Virus record (IMG/VR): IMGVR_UViG_3300009551_000021
Coordinates: 1 to 50,972 of that record
DNA from: a virus
Direction: 5' to 3' (one strand)
Length of the DNA: 50,972 nucleotides
Shown piece by piece: positions 38,509-46,920 of the stretch. The notes beneath the pieces are model-generated. The model did not search any database. It saw only the letters and a program-made list of their open reading frames with translations, and was not told the origin of the DNA. Position 1 is the first letter of the stretch; each line of letters opens with the position of its first letter. The position numbers and the translations under genes were made by a program.

Positions 38509-39708
38509 ATGGGTTTTCAGACAACGATTAACGATTATCAGGCACCTGGAGTTCCGGGGGATTTCGCCTCGCTGAACCCGTTTTCATCGGTGCTTGCGGG
38601 TAACAATGCCCTTGTGGCCCCGGCCGGCGGTCTCATCGTCGGTAATTTTTTCTGGGTTGGTCCGGCGGGCCAGACCTCGCAGTCATTCGTTGCGGGATGG
38701 CAGATTGCCTTCCTCGGTCGCAACATGCAGGCTCTGATCACTCAGTTCCTTGAAGAGGCGACCATGGTCGTCCCACAGGGATTCATGGTGACGGGCTTCA
38801 ACGGCGGCGACTTCTTTGCGAATTTCCCGGCTGGCGCCGCTGTCGGCGATTACGTATTCGCGGACCCGAATGAGGGTACGCCGGTTGCGAATACCACCAA
38901 CAGCGCGCCTACGCTGGGCACCGCTACGGCCTCGGCCGGTTTCAGCGGCACGGCAACGCTCGTGAATGGCTCGCCCACGATTAACGTGACGGCGGTCACT
39001 CACGGTATCATCAGTGTCGGCGATCTGATTGCGGATTCGACCACCGGTGCGAATATTCCGGCGGGCACTACCATTATCGCCCAGGTCGATGGAACGGCCG
39101 GTGGTATTGGTCACTACACCATGAGCGCCAATGCTGGCGGTGCGGGCGTTGGGGATACGGTCACCACGACCTCGTCCAACATGCTGGTCACTGCGGTTGC
39201 CTCGGGTGCGCTCAACATTGGCGACAAGTTCTCTGGCACCGCGGTTTCGGCTGGTACGGAAATTATCGCCCAGGCCACTCCGTTCTCAGGTGTCGCAAGC
39301 ACCACCAATGCGAGCGCGAATCTGACCATTACGTCGGTTCCGGCTGGAGTCGATCTGTTGCGCAAGGGTGCGACAATCACGGGCTCGGGTATCCCCGCGG
39401 GTACCACCATCTCGTCTCAAACGAGCGGTACGCCGGGCGGCGCGGGCGTGTACGTAATGAGCGCCAATGCTACGGCGACAGCGGCCGGTGTTCCGGTTAC
39501 CACGACCGATACTCTCAGCGGCACAGGTCTATACTCGTTCACGCCGGGTCCGCAGACTTTCGGTGCCGCGGCGGTTCCGGAGACCATCACGGTTGCGGGT
39601 ACGGCCCAGGCTACCGGCTTCCGAGTTCGCGGTACCTACGCCGCCCCGCAAGGTGCCGCCGTTGCGCCGAATGGCGTGTGGAAAATCAGCGCGCCGGTTG
39701 GCGGCTAA
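38509..39708 (+). CDS. Head decoration/cement-like protein with IPAGTTI modules
   Basis: A 399-aa protein directly before the major capsid gene. Residues 1-140 (NDYQAPGVPGDFASLNPFSS, GGLIVGNFFWVGPAG) and about 330-399 look like a capsid cement protein. Between them are inserted beta modules: residues 145-211 (NIPAGTTIIAQ, GHYTMSANA), a degenerate unit at 224-262, and 268-327 (GSGIPAGTTISSQ, GVYVMSANATAT). The same module is in the sheath and baseplate J. Extra domains on the capsid surface could bind glycans, like Ig-like domains of other phages. Confidence 0.75.
   Translation: MGFQTTINDYQAPGVPGDFASLNPFSSVLAGNNALVAPAGGLIVGNFFWVGPAGQTSQSFVAGWQIAFLGRNMQALITQFLEEATMVVPQGFMVTGFNGGDFFANFPAGAAVGDYVFADPNEGTPVANTTNSAPTLGTATASAGFSGTATLVNGSPTINVTAVTHGIISVGDLIADSTTGANIPAGTTIIAQVDGTAGGIGHYTMSANAGGAGVGDTVTTTSSNMLVTAVASGALNIGDKFSGTAVSAGTEIIAQATPFSGVASTTNASANLTITSVPAGVDLLRKGATITGSGIPAGTTISSQTSGTPGGAGVYVMSANATATAAGVPVTTTDTLSGTGLYSFTPGPQTFGAAAVPETITVAGTAQATGFRVRGTYAAPQGAAVAPNGVWKISAPVGG
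38941..39489 (+). repeat. IPAGTTI modules, copies in the decoration protein
   Basis: Two full copies and one degenerate copy of the module within residues 145-327. Full copies share (N/G)IPAGTTI, then GTxGGxGxYxMSANA. Spacing between the two IPAGTTI cores is about 112 residues. Confidence 0.75.
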
Positions 39709-39739
39709 CGGCTAACCCCGAGGCTTACACGAGACCACC

Positions 39740-40780
39740 ATGACAGTTAAACGAATTGCAGTTGACACCGCGAAGCTCGAACGTAGCTACGGAATCGTAT
39801 TCATGGGTCGCGATTCTCGCGCGCCCATGTTCTACGACAGCCCGGAGCGGCTTGCGTTTGACGCGCAGCCCGGCCTCGTGACCACGGCAAACGCCGGCAT
39901 CTTGTCGCTGTTCACGACTTACGTGGAGCCCGAGGTTATCGAAATTCTGGTACGCCCGACCAAGGCGGCGGAGCTTTACGGCGAGACCAAAAAGGGCACG
40001 TGGGTTTCGGACACTATCGCCTTCATTCAGGCGGAGCGTACTGGCGAGGTCACGAGCTACGGTGACTTCAGCAACGACGGGATGTCAGACGCCAACATTG
40101 ATTTCCCGCAGCGCCAGAGCTACCACTATCAGACCAACACCCGCTGGGGCGAACGCGAGATTGCGCGTGCTGCTGAAGCCAAGGTGGATCTGGCGAACTG
40201 GAAACAGCGTTCGTCCGCTTTGGCCATCGAGAAGTATCAGAATTACGCTTACCTGTACGGTATTGCGGGTCTGCAGAATTACGGTGGCACGAATGACCCG
40301 TTTCTCCCTGCGCCGATTGCCCCCACGCTGAATTGGTATGCGCAGACCGATCCGACCGCGATCTTCGGCGACTTGCTGCGTCTTGTGCAACAGGCTATCG
40401 CACAGGGCAACGGACTGGTTTCGACCAACACCAAGTTCCGCCTCGGTATCAGCCCCGGCAACGAGTCGAACTTCTCGAAGACGAACCAGTTCAACTACAA
40501 CGTCAATGACCAGATCAAGAAGAATTTCCCGAATCTGACCATCGTGACGGTGCCCGAGTTCGCAATCAACGGCGGCGGCGCCGTGGTGGGCGGCACCGAG
40601 TTTGTGCAGCTCATTGCCGAGATTCCCGAAGGCGGAAAGACGGTTGAGGCGGCGTTCACCGAAAAAATGCGCGCCCATGCGATGGTCGTCAAAGCGTCAT
40701 CCTGGGAACAGAAGAAGTCGGCCGGCACGTGGGGCGTGGTGTTCTACCGCCCGGTGCTCGTAGCCGCAATGCTCGGATAG
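39740..40780 (+). CDS. Major capsid protein, DUF2184/HK97-fold type
   Basis: A 346-aa capsid protein. Typical segments are GILSLFTTYVEPEVIEILVRP (residues 53-74), KKGTWVSDTIAFIQAERTGE and the C-terminal VVFYRPVLVAAMLG. Length and pattern match DUF2184 capsid proteins with the HK97 fold. It lies after protease, scaffold and decoration genes. Strong expression is expected; a stable hairpin follows within the next gene. Confidence 0.87.
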   Translation: MTVKRIAVDTAKLERSYGIVFMGRDSRAPMFYDSPERLAFDAQPGLVTTANAGILSLFTTYVEPEVIEILVRPTKAAELYGETKKGTWVSDTIAFIQAERTGEVTSYGDFSNDGMSDANIDFPQRQSYHYQTNTRWGEREIARAAEAKVDLANWKQRSSALAIEKYQNYAYLYGIAGLQNYGGTNDPFLPAPIAPTLNWYAQTDPTAIFGDLLRLVQQAIAQGNGLVSTNTKFRLGISPGNESNFSKTNQFNYNVNDQIKKNFPNLTIVTVPEFAINGGGAVVGGTEFVQLIAEIPEGGKTVEAAFTEKMRAHAMVVKASSWEQKKSAGTWGVVFYRPVLVAAMLG

Positions 40781-40787
40781 AGTAGTC

Positions 40788-41348
40788 ATGCGCGCCTCGG
40801 GCGCAGTGTACGAAGGGGCGTTTGCTTCGAGGGTATTAGCTCAAAACCTCGAAACACTCGCCCCTTTCGCGTCTTCGCTGTCCGGCGCGGGCTCGTGGCG
40901 CGCTCCTCCTGGGGGGTTGTTACAGGGCCGTTTTGGTTTCGGCGACTACTCGACTGGCTTGGTGTACAACGCAGCCCCTGCCGGCCCCTACGAACTCGGG
41001 ATTGTCGTCCCCCTTGAATCCACAAACAACGCCAACGGTAATGTCGTCGGCGGCCCCGCGCGTTTCGGAGGCCCGTTAGCTCGATGGACGTGGGAGACCT
41101 GGGATAAGACCGCGAAAGCATGGCGGTTACGTCAGGGTCTTATGACTACGCTGATGCCCAACGGTAACTTTTACCTCAGATTTGCTGGCGGAGCGAATTA
41201 CGGGGATACTGTTTACGCGTCACTGATTGACGGGACGGCTATCTCGGGATCGGGCGTTGCGAATACCGTAGCGACCGCATTTAAAATATGCGCCCCTGGT
41301 GCCCCTGGTCAATTGGTTGTTGTTTCGTCATCCGCAAAATTTACATGA
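40788..41348 (+). CDS. Putative structural protein after the capsid gene
   Basis: A 186-aa protein (GSWRAPPGGLLQGRFGFGDY, GNVVGGPARFGGPLARWTWE, YLRFAGGANYGDTVYASLID). The beta/Gly-rich character suggests a virion component. ATG 40788 has a weak ribosome site, and the first 25 codons lie in a strong hairpin, which would lower its yield relative to the capsid protein. No family recognised. Confidence 0.6.
   Translation: MRASGAVYEGAFASRVLAQNLETLAPFASSLSGAGSWRAPPGGLLQGRFGFGDYSTGLVYNAAPAGPYELGIVVPLESTNNANGNVVGGPARFGGPLARWTWETWDKTAKAWRLRQGLMTTLMPNGNFYLRFAGGANYGDTVYASLIDGTAISGSGVANTVATAFKICAPGAPGQLVVVSSSAKFT
40811..40869 (+). terminator. Two-stem hairpin just after the capsid gene
   Basis: AAGGGGCG / CGCCCCTT (40813-40820, 40859-40866) encloses TTCGAGG / CCTCGAA (40826-40832, 40847-40853). 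Only a short T run follows. It lies inside the 40788 coding frame, so it may be a partial terminator or mRNA-protecting structure that raises capsid expression relative to later genes. Confidence 0.55.
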
Positions 41349-41356
41349 GGTGAGCT

Positions 41357-41830
41357 ATGGAAACCGTATCGGTTGGTTGCAGACTTCCCAATGGCATCCG
41401 GTTGGAAGTCGGGTTCAGCGTCAGCGAGAAAGGCAATGGGGGAGCCCCGTTCGCCATGGTACGCAAGAGCGAAAACTACCAGTCTTTTCTGATCAAAGGT
41501 ACGAATCAACATTTGATCGTGCGTGATCAGACGCGCAAACCGATTGCGGTATTGCCCAATCAGGCGAATCGTGAGCCCTATGTCAATTCGGTGCCCAAAG
41601 ATTTTTGGGACCGTTGGGTTAAGGACAACTCAGACAAAAACGGCAAGCCCACTTCGTGGCACCTCACGAGCGGTAACTTGTTTGTCATTCCAAAGAATGA
41701 CGCGAGCACCCTAAAAGCCGCGGTAGTGGATGCGAAAGCAACATCGGCCCCCATTTTCGAGCCATTGGACCCCAGTAAGACAATGAAGCTGGAGAACAAT
41801 GCCATTAGCCGGCGGGAAGAAGAAGAGTAA
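41357..41830 (+). CDS. Small head-tail region protein, paralogue of 42339
   Basis: A 157-aa protein. It shares with the gene at 42339 a start like V-x-C-x-LP-x-G, an NYQS segment, and a VPxxFWxxWxxxN segment (VPKDFWDRWVKDN), so the two are diverged copies flanking the connector gene. The C-terminus is charged and ends in REEEE. GAGGTGAGC precedes the ATG. Role unknown; connector or completion accessory. Confidence 0.65.
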   Translation: METVSVGCRLPNGIRLEVGFSVSEKGNGGAPFAMVRKSENYQSFLIKGTNQHLIVRDQTRKPIAVLPNQANREPYVNSVPKDFWDRWVKDNSDKNGKPTSWHLTSGNLFVIPKNDASTLKAAVVDAKATSAPIFEPLDPSKTMKLENNAISRREEEE

Positions 41831-41835
41831 CCGCC

Positions 41836-42342
41836 GTGCCCGTCGTCCCCTGTCCTTCGCCGTGCCCCCCGCCAGTACGCGGGGTAGTGCAGTTCAGTGC
41901 AACCGAGTTCAACGCCCTGTATCCCGAGTTTTCGGGGTTATCTTCGACGGTGCAGCAGAACTCATTCAACGATGCAACGTTTGATCTGAACAACACGTGC
42001 GGGTCAATCGTATGTGATGCCAATCAACGTATGGCGTGGTTGTATACACTGACCGCTCACCATCTGTTGCTAGACCGGGGTACAAACGACGGAGCGGGCA
42101 ACGTTACGCCCGCACAGGGGATTGTAGGGCGCATTGACTCCGCTGCAGAAGGTTCGGTGAGCGTTAGTGCGTCCTACAACAACGAAGTGACTCAATCCGA
42201 AGCGTATTTTATACAAACGAAGTACGGCGCCAAGTTCTGGCAACAGACCGCGCAGTATCGGACCGCGTTTTATGTTGGGCCGCCTTCTTGTGGTCCGAAC
42301 GGCCCTGGCTTTCCGTGGCAAGATAGTTTCCTGGAGGAGTGA
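41836..42342 (+). CDS. Head-tail connector, DUF4054 family
   Basis: A 168-aa protein from GTG 41836. The N-terminus (PVVPCPSPCPPPVRGVVQFS) is Pro/Cys-rich. The DUF4054 pattern follows: FNALYPEFSGLSSTVQQNSF, MAWLYTLTAHHLLLDRG, GRIDSAAEGSVSVSASYNNE, YFIQTKYGAKFWQQTAQYRT. These proteins form the adaptor ring under the portal, like HK97 gp6. Confidence 0.82.
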   Translation: MPVVPCPSPCPPPVRGVVQFSATEFNALYPEFSGLSSTVQQNSFNDATFDLNNTCGSIVCDANQRMAWLYTLTAHHLLLDRGTNDGAGNVTPAQGIVGRIDSAAEGSVSVSASYNNEVTQSEAYFIQTKYGAKFWQQTAQYRTAFYVGPPSCGPNGPGFPWQDSFLEE

Positions 42343-42617
42343 AAGTGGCTGACAAATTTGTAAAAGTCTACTGCTCCCTTCCTCACGGACCCGTATTGGA
42401 ATTGAACTCTCCTGTTCCGGGAAAACCTGCCTCCGACAATTATCAGAGTGTTGAGCTGGTAGGGGTGTTGAAAGCTGGCCCTTCAGCGAAAACTCTTCCC
42501 TCTCGTAAAGGGGAGAAGTTTGGGCTCACTCTTGTGCCCGCTGAGTTTTGGGAAAAGTGGCTCGCGAAAAACAAGACCCTTCGGCTCGTCATTGACAAGT
42601 CGATAGTTGTAGCCTAG
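42339..42617 (+). CDS. Small head-tail region protein, paralogue of 41357
   Basis: A 92-aa protein from GTG 42339 (GTGA overlap with the upstream stop). VYCSLPHGPVLELN, then DNYQSVELVG and VPAEFWEKWLAKN match the gene at 41357 position by position, but the charged tail is absent. Probably the same fold, used at another site of the neck. Function unknown. Confidence 0.65.
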   Translation: MKVADKFVKVYCSLPHGPVLELNSPVPGKPASDNYQSVELVGVLKAGPSAKTLPSRKGEKFGLTLVPAEFWEKWLAKNKTLRLVIDKSIVVA

Positions 42618-42621
42618 AGAT

Positions 42622-43194
42622 ATGGCAACGACATCGTTCAGCCGAAGCGAAGTTAAGGGCGGAGCCAAGTTACAGAAGTATCTGTTTAACGTAGCCCAAA
42701 AGCTTGGCACTGGCGGCACAGTCCGCGTGGGGTTTCTCGAAGGTGCGACATACCCAGCACAAGATAGAACAGCGAGATTACGCGCGGGCGTGGCGCGTCT
42801 TAATGCTGTTGGACCTGTTAAGCCTGGAACTCGTGCTTTCGTCGGGCCACCTAAGCCGTCTACTAAGGCGCCGCTACCGGTAGCGACCGTAGCGTTTTGG
42901 AATAACTTCGGAACGAAAACTGCTCCCGCTCGTCCGTTTTTCTCGAACATGATTGCGGAGGATTCGCCCACGTGGGGGAGGCGGCTCGCGTCAGTGGCTA
43001 AAGCGACAAACTACGATACGAAATTGACTCTTGCTCGTATGGGTGAGGGTATCCAGGGGCAGCTTGTACGCCGCATTGTAGAGTGGCCGGCGGATAATGC
43101 TCCGTTGACTATTGCTATCAAGGGGTTTAACAAGGGGTTGATTGATCAAGGTATCATGCAACATTCGGTAGGTTATCAGGTGGTAGGTAAATGA
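42622..43194 (+). CDS. Neck / tail-completion protein
   Basis: A 190-aa protein with VRVGFLEGATYP near residue 35 and VATVAFWNNFGTKTAPARPF, FSNMIAE near residue 90. The xxxFGTxxxPARPFF segment is the signature of neck or minor tail proteins of the HK97 gp10-like group. The C-terminus (LVRRIVEWPADNAPLTIAIK) also fits. It probably seals the head-tail joint. Confidence 0.75.
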   Translation: MATTSFSRSEVKGGAKLQKYLFNVAQKLGTGGTVRVGFLEGATYPAQDRTARLRAGVARLNAVGPVKPGTRAFVGPPKPSTKAPLPVATVAFWNNFGTKTAPARPFFSNMIAEDSPTWGRRLASVAKATNYDTKLTLARMGEGIQGQLVRRIVEWPADNAPLTIAIKGFNKGLIDQGIMQHSVGYQVVGK

Positions 43195-43628
43195 CCATCG
43201 GTAACTTACATGGTCTCGTGCGTGGTGCGATAAATTCGGTAAACCCCGATGTTGCCGGGCAATGGCTTGTTTCAACAGGCAACACGGTTGACGACGCAGG
43301 TAAGCAAACGCCGAGTTATGCGACTGCGGTTCCGGTGAAATTACAGATTCAGGCTATTCGCGGTTCGGATCTGAAGAAATACGCGTTTCTCCAAGCGCAG
43401 GGAGTATTTCGCGCGGTCTATATGTTTGGGGCTCCGGATGCCATCAATAGGTTAGTGCAGAAAGGTGCGGACCTTCTGACTTTTCCACAGTACCCTACTG
43501 GTCCGGTTTGTACATGGTTGGTATCGGCTGTTGATGAGCCCTGGACTTCGGCTAACGGTAACTTGTCATGGACGCGTTTGGTTGTAACCTTACAGCTTGA
43601 CCCCAATAATCCGGTAGCGCAACAGTGA
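43191..43628 (+). CDS. Putative neck protein
   Basis: A 145-aa protein (HGLVRGAINSVNPDVAGQWL, LKKYAFLQAQGVFRAVYMFG, CTWLVSAVDEPW) overlapping both neighbours by 4 nt. Its place between the tail-completion and tail-terminator genes suggests a head-closure or neck protein. Family not certain. Confidence 0.65.
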   Translation: MTIGNLHGLVRGAINSVNPDVAGQWLVSTGNTVDDAGKQTPSYATAVPVKLQIQAIRGSDLKKYAFLQAQGVFRAVYMFGAPDAINRLVQKGADLLTFPQYPTGPVCTWLVSAVDEPWTSANGNLSWTRLVVTLQLDPNNPVAQQ

Positions 43629-44161
43629 GTTACGTTCCTAGTATTGTTGAGCGGCAGATTTACGTTGTGGTCAAAGCGTTTCTTGTGACTTTGACGGGGC
43701 TCGACCCTGCGCTAATTCTGCAAGGTTTGCCAAATCGTGCCGCTATGCCTGCGGCTTCTCCTGGCTTTGTGACAATGCAGCTCACATCAGGTAGCCGGCT
43801 GAACTACAATATTGATACTTGGGACCAGACTAATCCCGCCCCCACGGGAATCCAATCCGAGACTCATTGGAAAGAAAAAATTCAGATTGACTTTTACGGT
43901 TCCGAATCTGGCGATTGGTCTCGGGTCTTCGCGGGTCTGTGGAAAGATGAGACCGCTTGTCTCGCGCTTAAGCCCGTCTGTGATCCGTTGTACGCCCATG
44001 ACCCCATGCTTGCGCCGCTGGACGACAGCGAGCAACAGTATGAGGCTAGATGGACAGTCGAGGCATTTTTACAATACAATCCGGTTACGACCGTTCCCAT
44101 GCAATTTGCGGATACGCTGTCTGTGACTCTCACAAACGTTGACGAGGCTTTTCCCCCATGA
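43625..44161 (+). CDS. Tail terminator-like protein (LIC_12616 family type)
   Basis: A 178-aa protein from GTG 43625. VERQIYVVVKAFLVTLTGLD, TETHWKEKIQIDFYG-like and YEARWTVEAFLQYNPVTTVP segments match a phage family that lies directly before DUF3383 sheath genes. Probably the ring that caps tube and sheath at the neck. The stop overlaps the sheath start by 4 nt. Confidence 0.75.
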   Translation: MSYVPSIVERQIYVVVKAFLVTLTGLDPALILQGLPNRAAMPAASPGFVTMQLTSGSRLNYNIDTWDQTNPAPTGIQSETHWKEKIQIDFYGSESGDWSRVFAGLWKDETACLALKPVCDPLYAHDPMLAPLDDSEQQYEARWTVEAFLQYNPVTTVPMQFADTLSVTLTNVDEAFPP

Positions 44162-45918
44162 CCTCCATCCCCATGAGTCAGCTTATCGGATCAGACCCCA
44201 GCGTATTAGGCGCAGGGGGCAATCCGCTGTCACCCAACGGCGTTTTCCTGACCAACGATCCGTCCATCCCAATTGGCTCGGCTCAGGGGTATACGAGTCT
44301 TTTGGCCGTCCAGAACTGGTTTGGGGTGAGTTCGCCCGAAGCTATTCTTGCGGGGGTGTATTTCAGCGGGTTCATTGGATCAGACGCGCTACCCGGTACC
44401 GTCTATTTTTACCAGTACAACGCCAATGCCGTCTCGGCGTATCTGCGCAGTGGCTCTCTGGCGGCCCTGACCCTTACCGCCCTTCAGGCACTCACCGGCA
44501 CAGTCATTGTCTCGATTGACGGGCGACAGGTCACTTCGGCGGCCATCAATCTCTCAAGCGCAACGAGCTTCAGCAACGCGGCGACATTGATCCAGACCGG
44601 TTTGCAAACCACCGGCAACGTCTGGTCCGGCACTCTGACCGTCACGAATACGTCGACAACGGTTACGATCGATACCACGACTGCAGGACAGCTTCACATC
44701 GGGGATGTCCTGGTAGGTACGGATATCCCCGTGGGTGCGACGATCGTGTCGTTCGGGACGTACACGGCGGGCACCGGTACCGGCACAGTTGTCATCAGCG
44801 CAGCGGCGACGGGCGCGGCGGGTCCTGAAGCGGGCACGGTCACCTTACTGCCAACGGTGACGTACGATACCCTTCGTGCGGCGTTCGTGGTCGAGTCCCC
44901 CACGACGGGCGCTACGAGTTCTGTAGGCTTTGCCTCGGGCACGCTGTCCCCCGATATCTTCCTTACCCAGGCGACGGGGGCGGTGCAGTCCATCGGCGCC
45001 GCTGCGGCGACGCCAGCCGGCGCCATGAACGGGGTCGTAGCCTCGACCCAAAACTGGGTTTCGTTCACCCATGTGTTCAGTGTGTCTACGGCTACTGCAC
45101 TGGCGTTCGCTCTTTGGACTTCGCAAACTTCGCCGGCTGGTCAGGAGCGGTTTTTGTACGTTCAGTGGGACGCGGATACCGCCGACGACACCTCGAATCC
45201 GTCGAATGGTCTCTCATTCGGGGCGATGCTCAACGCGGCCGGGTATAGCGGCACCATGCCGAACTATGACCTGACGAGTGGCCAAAAAGCCGCTTTCGTC
45301 ATGGGCGCTATCGCCTCTCTCGATACGAACGCGACTGGGGGGCGTATTACGCTGGCGTATAAAGGCCAAGCGGGGCTTAAGCCTGATGTGACCGACGCAC
45401 AGACTGCGGCGAATCTTGCGGGCGCTCCGTACGGTTCGGGCGGTAACTTCTACAACTTCTATGGCTCTTTTGCTACGGCAAATCAGGCTTTTCAGTTCCT
45501 ACAGCCGGGCAGCATGCCGGGGCCGTGGAAGTGGGTTGACGCGTACGTCAATCAGATCCTCATGAACCAGGATTTCCAGCTCGCATTGGCGATATTGGAA
45601 ACTCAGGTTAAAAGCATACCGTACAACACGGCGGGTCTTACGCTGTTGCGCTCGACGCTACTCACGCCCATTACGAAGTATCTCAACTTCGGGGCGATTC
45701 AGCCGAATGTCCCTTTGTCGGCTTCGCAGGCTGCACAGGTCAACGCAGCGGCCGGCGTAAAGATTGACGGTATCCTATCCACCGTGGGCTGGTATCTGCA
45801 GATTCTACAGGCGTCGGCCCAGGTACGCGGTTTGCGCGGATCTCCCCCGATGAAATTTTGGTACACCGACGGCGGCTCGATACAGTCGCTGTTGCTTGCG
45901 ACTATCGACGTACAGTAA
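44158..45918 (+). CDS. Tail sheath protein, DUF3383 family, with an IPAGTTI-like module
   Basis: A 586-aa contractile sheath protein. N-terminal (NGVFLTNDPSIPIGSAQGYT, YFSGFIGSDALPGTVYFYQY) and C-terminal parts (KSIPYNTAGLTLLRSTLLTP, NPPMKFWYTDGG-like end) fit DUF3383. Residues about 157-228 are a Thr-rich insertion (GQLHIGDVLVGTDIPVGATI, then GTGTVVISAAATGAAG) related to modules in the decoration protein and baseplate J. In sheaths such an insertion would lie on the outer surface. The next gene is the tail tube. Confidence 0.88.
   Translation: MTSIPMSQLIGSDPSVLGAGGNPLSPNGVFLTNDPSIPIGSAQGYTSLLAVQNWFGVSSPEAILAGVYFSGFIGSDALPGTVYFYQYNANAVSAYLRSGSLAALTLTALQALTGTVIVSIDGRQVTSAAINLSSATSFSNAATLIQTGLQTTGNVWSGTLTVTNTSTTVTIDTTTAGQLHIGDVLVGTDIPVGATIVSFGTYTAGTGTGTVVISAAATGAAGPEAGTVTLLPTVTYDTLRAAFVVESPTTGATSSVGFASGTLSPDIFLTQATGAVQSIGAAAATPAGAMNGVVASTQNWVSFTHVFSVSTATALAFALWTSQTSPAGQERFLYVQWDADTADDTSNPSNGLSFGAMLNAAGYSGTMPNYDLTSGQKAAFVMGAIASLDTNATGGRITLAYKGQAGLKPDVTDAQTAANLAGAPYGSGGNFYNFYGSFATANQAFQFLQPGSMPGPWKWVDAYVNQILMNQDFQLALAILETQVKSIPYNTAGLTLLRSTLLTPITKYLNFGAIQPNVPLSASQAAQVNAAAGVKIDGILSTVGWYLQILQASAQVRGLRGSPPMKFWYTDGGSIQSLLLATIDVQ
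44626..44841 (+). repeat. IPAGTTI-like module, copy in the sheath
   Basis: Codons for residues about 157-228. The core reads GTDIPVGATIVSFG, and the closing strand GTGTVVISAAATG replaces GxYxMSANATA. It is the most diverged of the copies. Confidence 0.65.
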
Positions 45919-45931
45919 AGGCACAAACATC

Positions 45932-46363
45932 ATGGGAACAATTACCTCCGCCAACGCAAGCATCGTATTGTCTATCCCGTCAGTGTTTGCGGTAGACCAG
46001 ATCCTCTCGGGCTTTGCGGCAGACGATGCATTTTCGCAGCAAGCGTTCAAGATGACTGAGCAACGCATGGGGGTTGACGGCAAGTTGTCTGCGGGCTATA
46101 CGCCGAGTCCGAAGCCCTTCGGCATCACCTTTCAACCCGACAGCCCTTCAATTCTTGTATTCGACGCGTGGGGCCTCGCCCACATCGCAGCCCGAGAAGC
46201 GCTTGAAGCGTCAATGATCATTACCTTGCCCAGCGTCGGGAAGGCGTTCAATTTCAGCGTCGGTTGGTTGGATGATTTCAAGGCATTGCCCGATGGAAAG
46301 AAGGTGTTGGAACCGCAGTCCTACACTATCATTTGGCAAGACATAACTCCGATCCCCCTCTAG
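45932..46363 (+). CDS. Tail tube protein, DUF3277 family
   Basis: A 143-aa protein from ATG 45932; an upstream in-frame start (45896) overlaps the sheath and is rejected. It shows the DUF3277 pattern: a start with ANASIVLSIPSVFAVDQILSG, QRMGVDGKLSAGYTP and LQPDSPSILVFD-like strands, which form the inner tube under DUF3383 sheaths. A hairpin repeat begins at its stop codon. Confidence 0.85.
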   Translation: MGTITSANASIVLSIPSVFAVDQILSGFAADDAFSQQAFKMTEQRMGVDGKLSAGYTPSPKPFGITFQPDSPSILVFDAWGLAHIAAREALEASMIITLPSVGKAFNFSVGWLDDFKALPDGKKVLEPQSYTIIWQDITPIPL

Positions 46364-46381
46364 TTCCTACGGGAACTAACG
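46361..46381 (+). repeat. UACG-tetraloop hairpin repeat, copy 2
   Basis: Identical to 36660-36680, again beginning at a TAG stop codon, here that of the tail tube gene. A 6-bp stem (AGTTCC / GGAACT) closed by TACG. Confidence 0.7.
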
Positions 46382-46401
46382 CACTGACACAATGAAAAAT
46401 C

Positions 46402-46920
46402 ATGGCACGAAAAACAGAACGATTGACTATTACGACCGAGGGACGGGATAAGGGAAAGACCTTTATTCTAACGGAGATGCCTTGCGACCAAGGGGAGCGG
46501 TGGGCGCTTCGAGCGCTCTTGGCGCTTACCAATACGGGCGCGGCAATCCCCGAGGAAGCTCTTGGTGCCGGTATGGCGGGCCTCGCCGCCGTGGGAATTC
46601 AAGCCCTTGGCATGCTTGATGCCGTACAGGTGCAGCCGTTGCTCGATGAGCTTTGGCCGGCATGCGTACGCATTGTGCCACCAAATGTGAAGCTTATGCC
46701 CCAGGAGATTTTACCCGGCGTAAACTCTCAGATTGAAGAGGTTAAAACTCGACTGGAGATTTACCGGGCGCTGTTCATACTTCACACGGGTTTTTCCTTG
46801 CCCGCCGAACTCCCGACATCGGCTACACCGGAATCGGCGGGCAAAATCGAGGAAGGCTGGATTTCATCAATGTCCCGCGCATTGTTGGGGCTCTTGTCGC
46901 GAATCGGCTTGCAACGCTAG
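46402..46920 (+). CDS. Tail assembly chaperone, first frame
   Basis: A 172-aa protein (TITTEGRDKGKTFILTEMPC, RWALRALLALTNTG, GMAGLAAVGIQALGMLDAVQ). This pattern lies between tube and tape measure in this phage group and corresponds to the gpG-type chaperone. A second frame begins inside its 3' end. It should coat the tape measure during tail assembly. ATG 46402 lies 11 nt after an ATGAAAAATC stretch; an alternative start is possible. Confidence 0.78.
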   Translation: MARKTERLTITTEGRDKGKTFILTEMPCDQGERWALRALLALTNTGAAIPEEALGAGMAGLAAVGIQALGMLDAVQVQPLLDELWPACVRIVPPNVKLMPQEILPGVNSQIEEVKTRLEIYRALFILHTGFSLPAELPTSATPESAGKIEEGWISSMSRALLGLLSRIGLQR

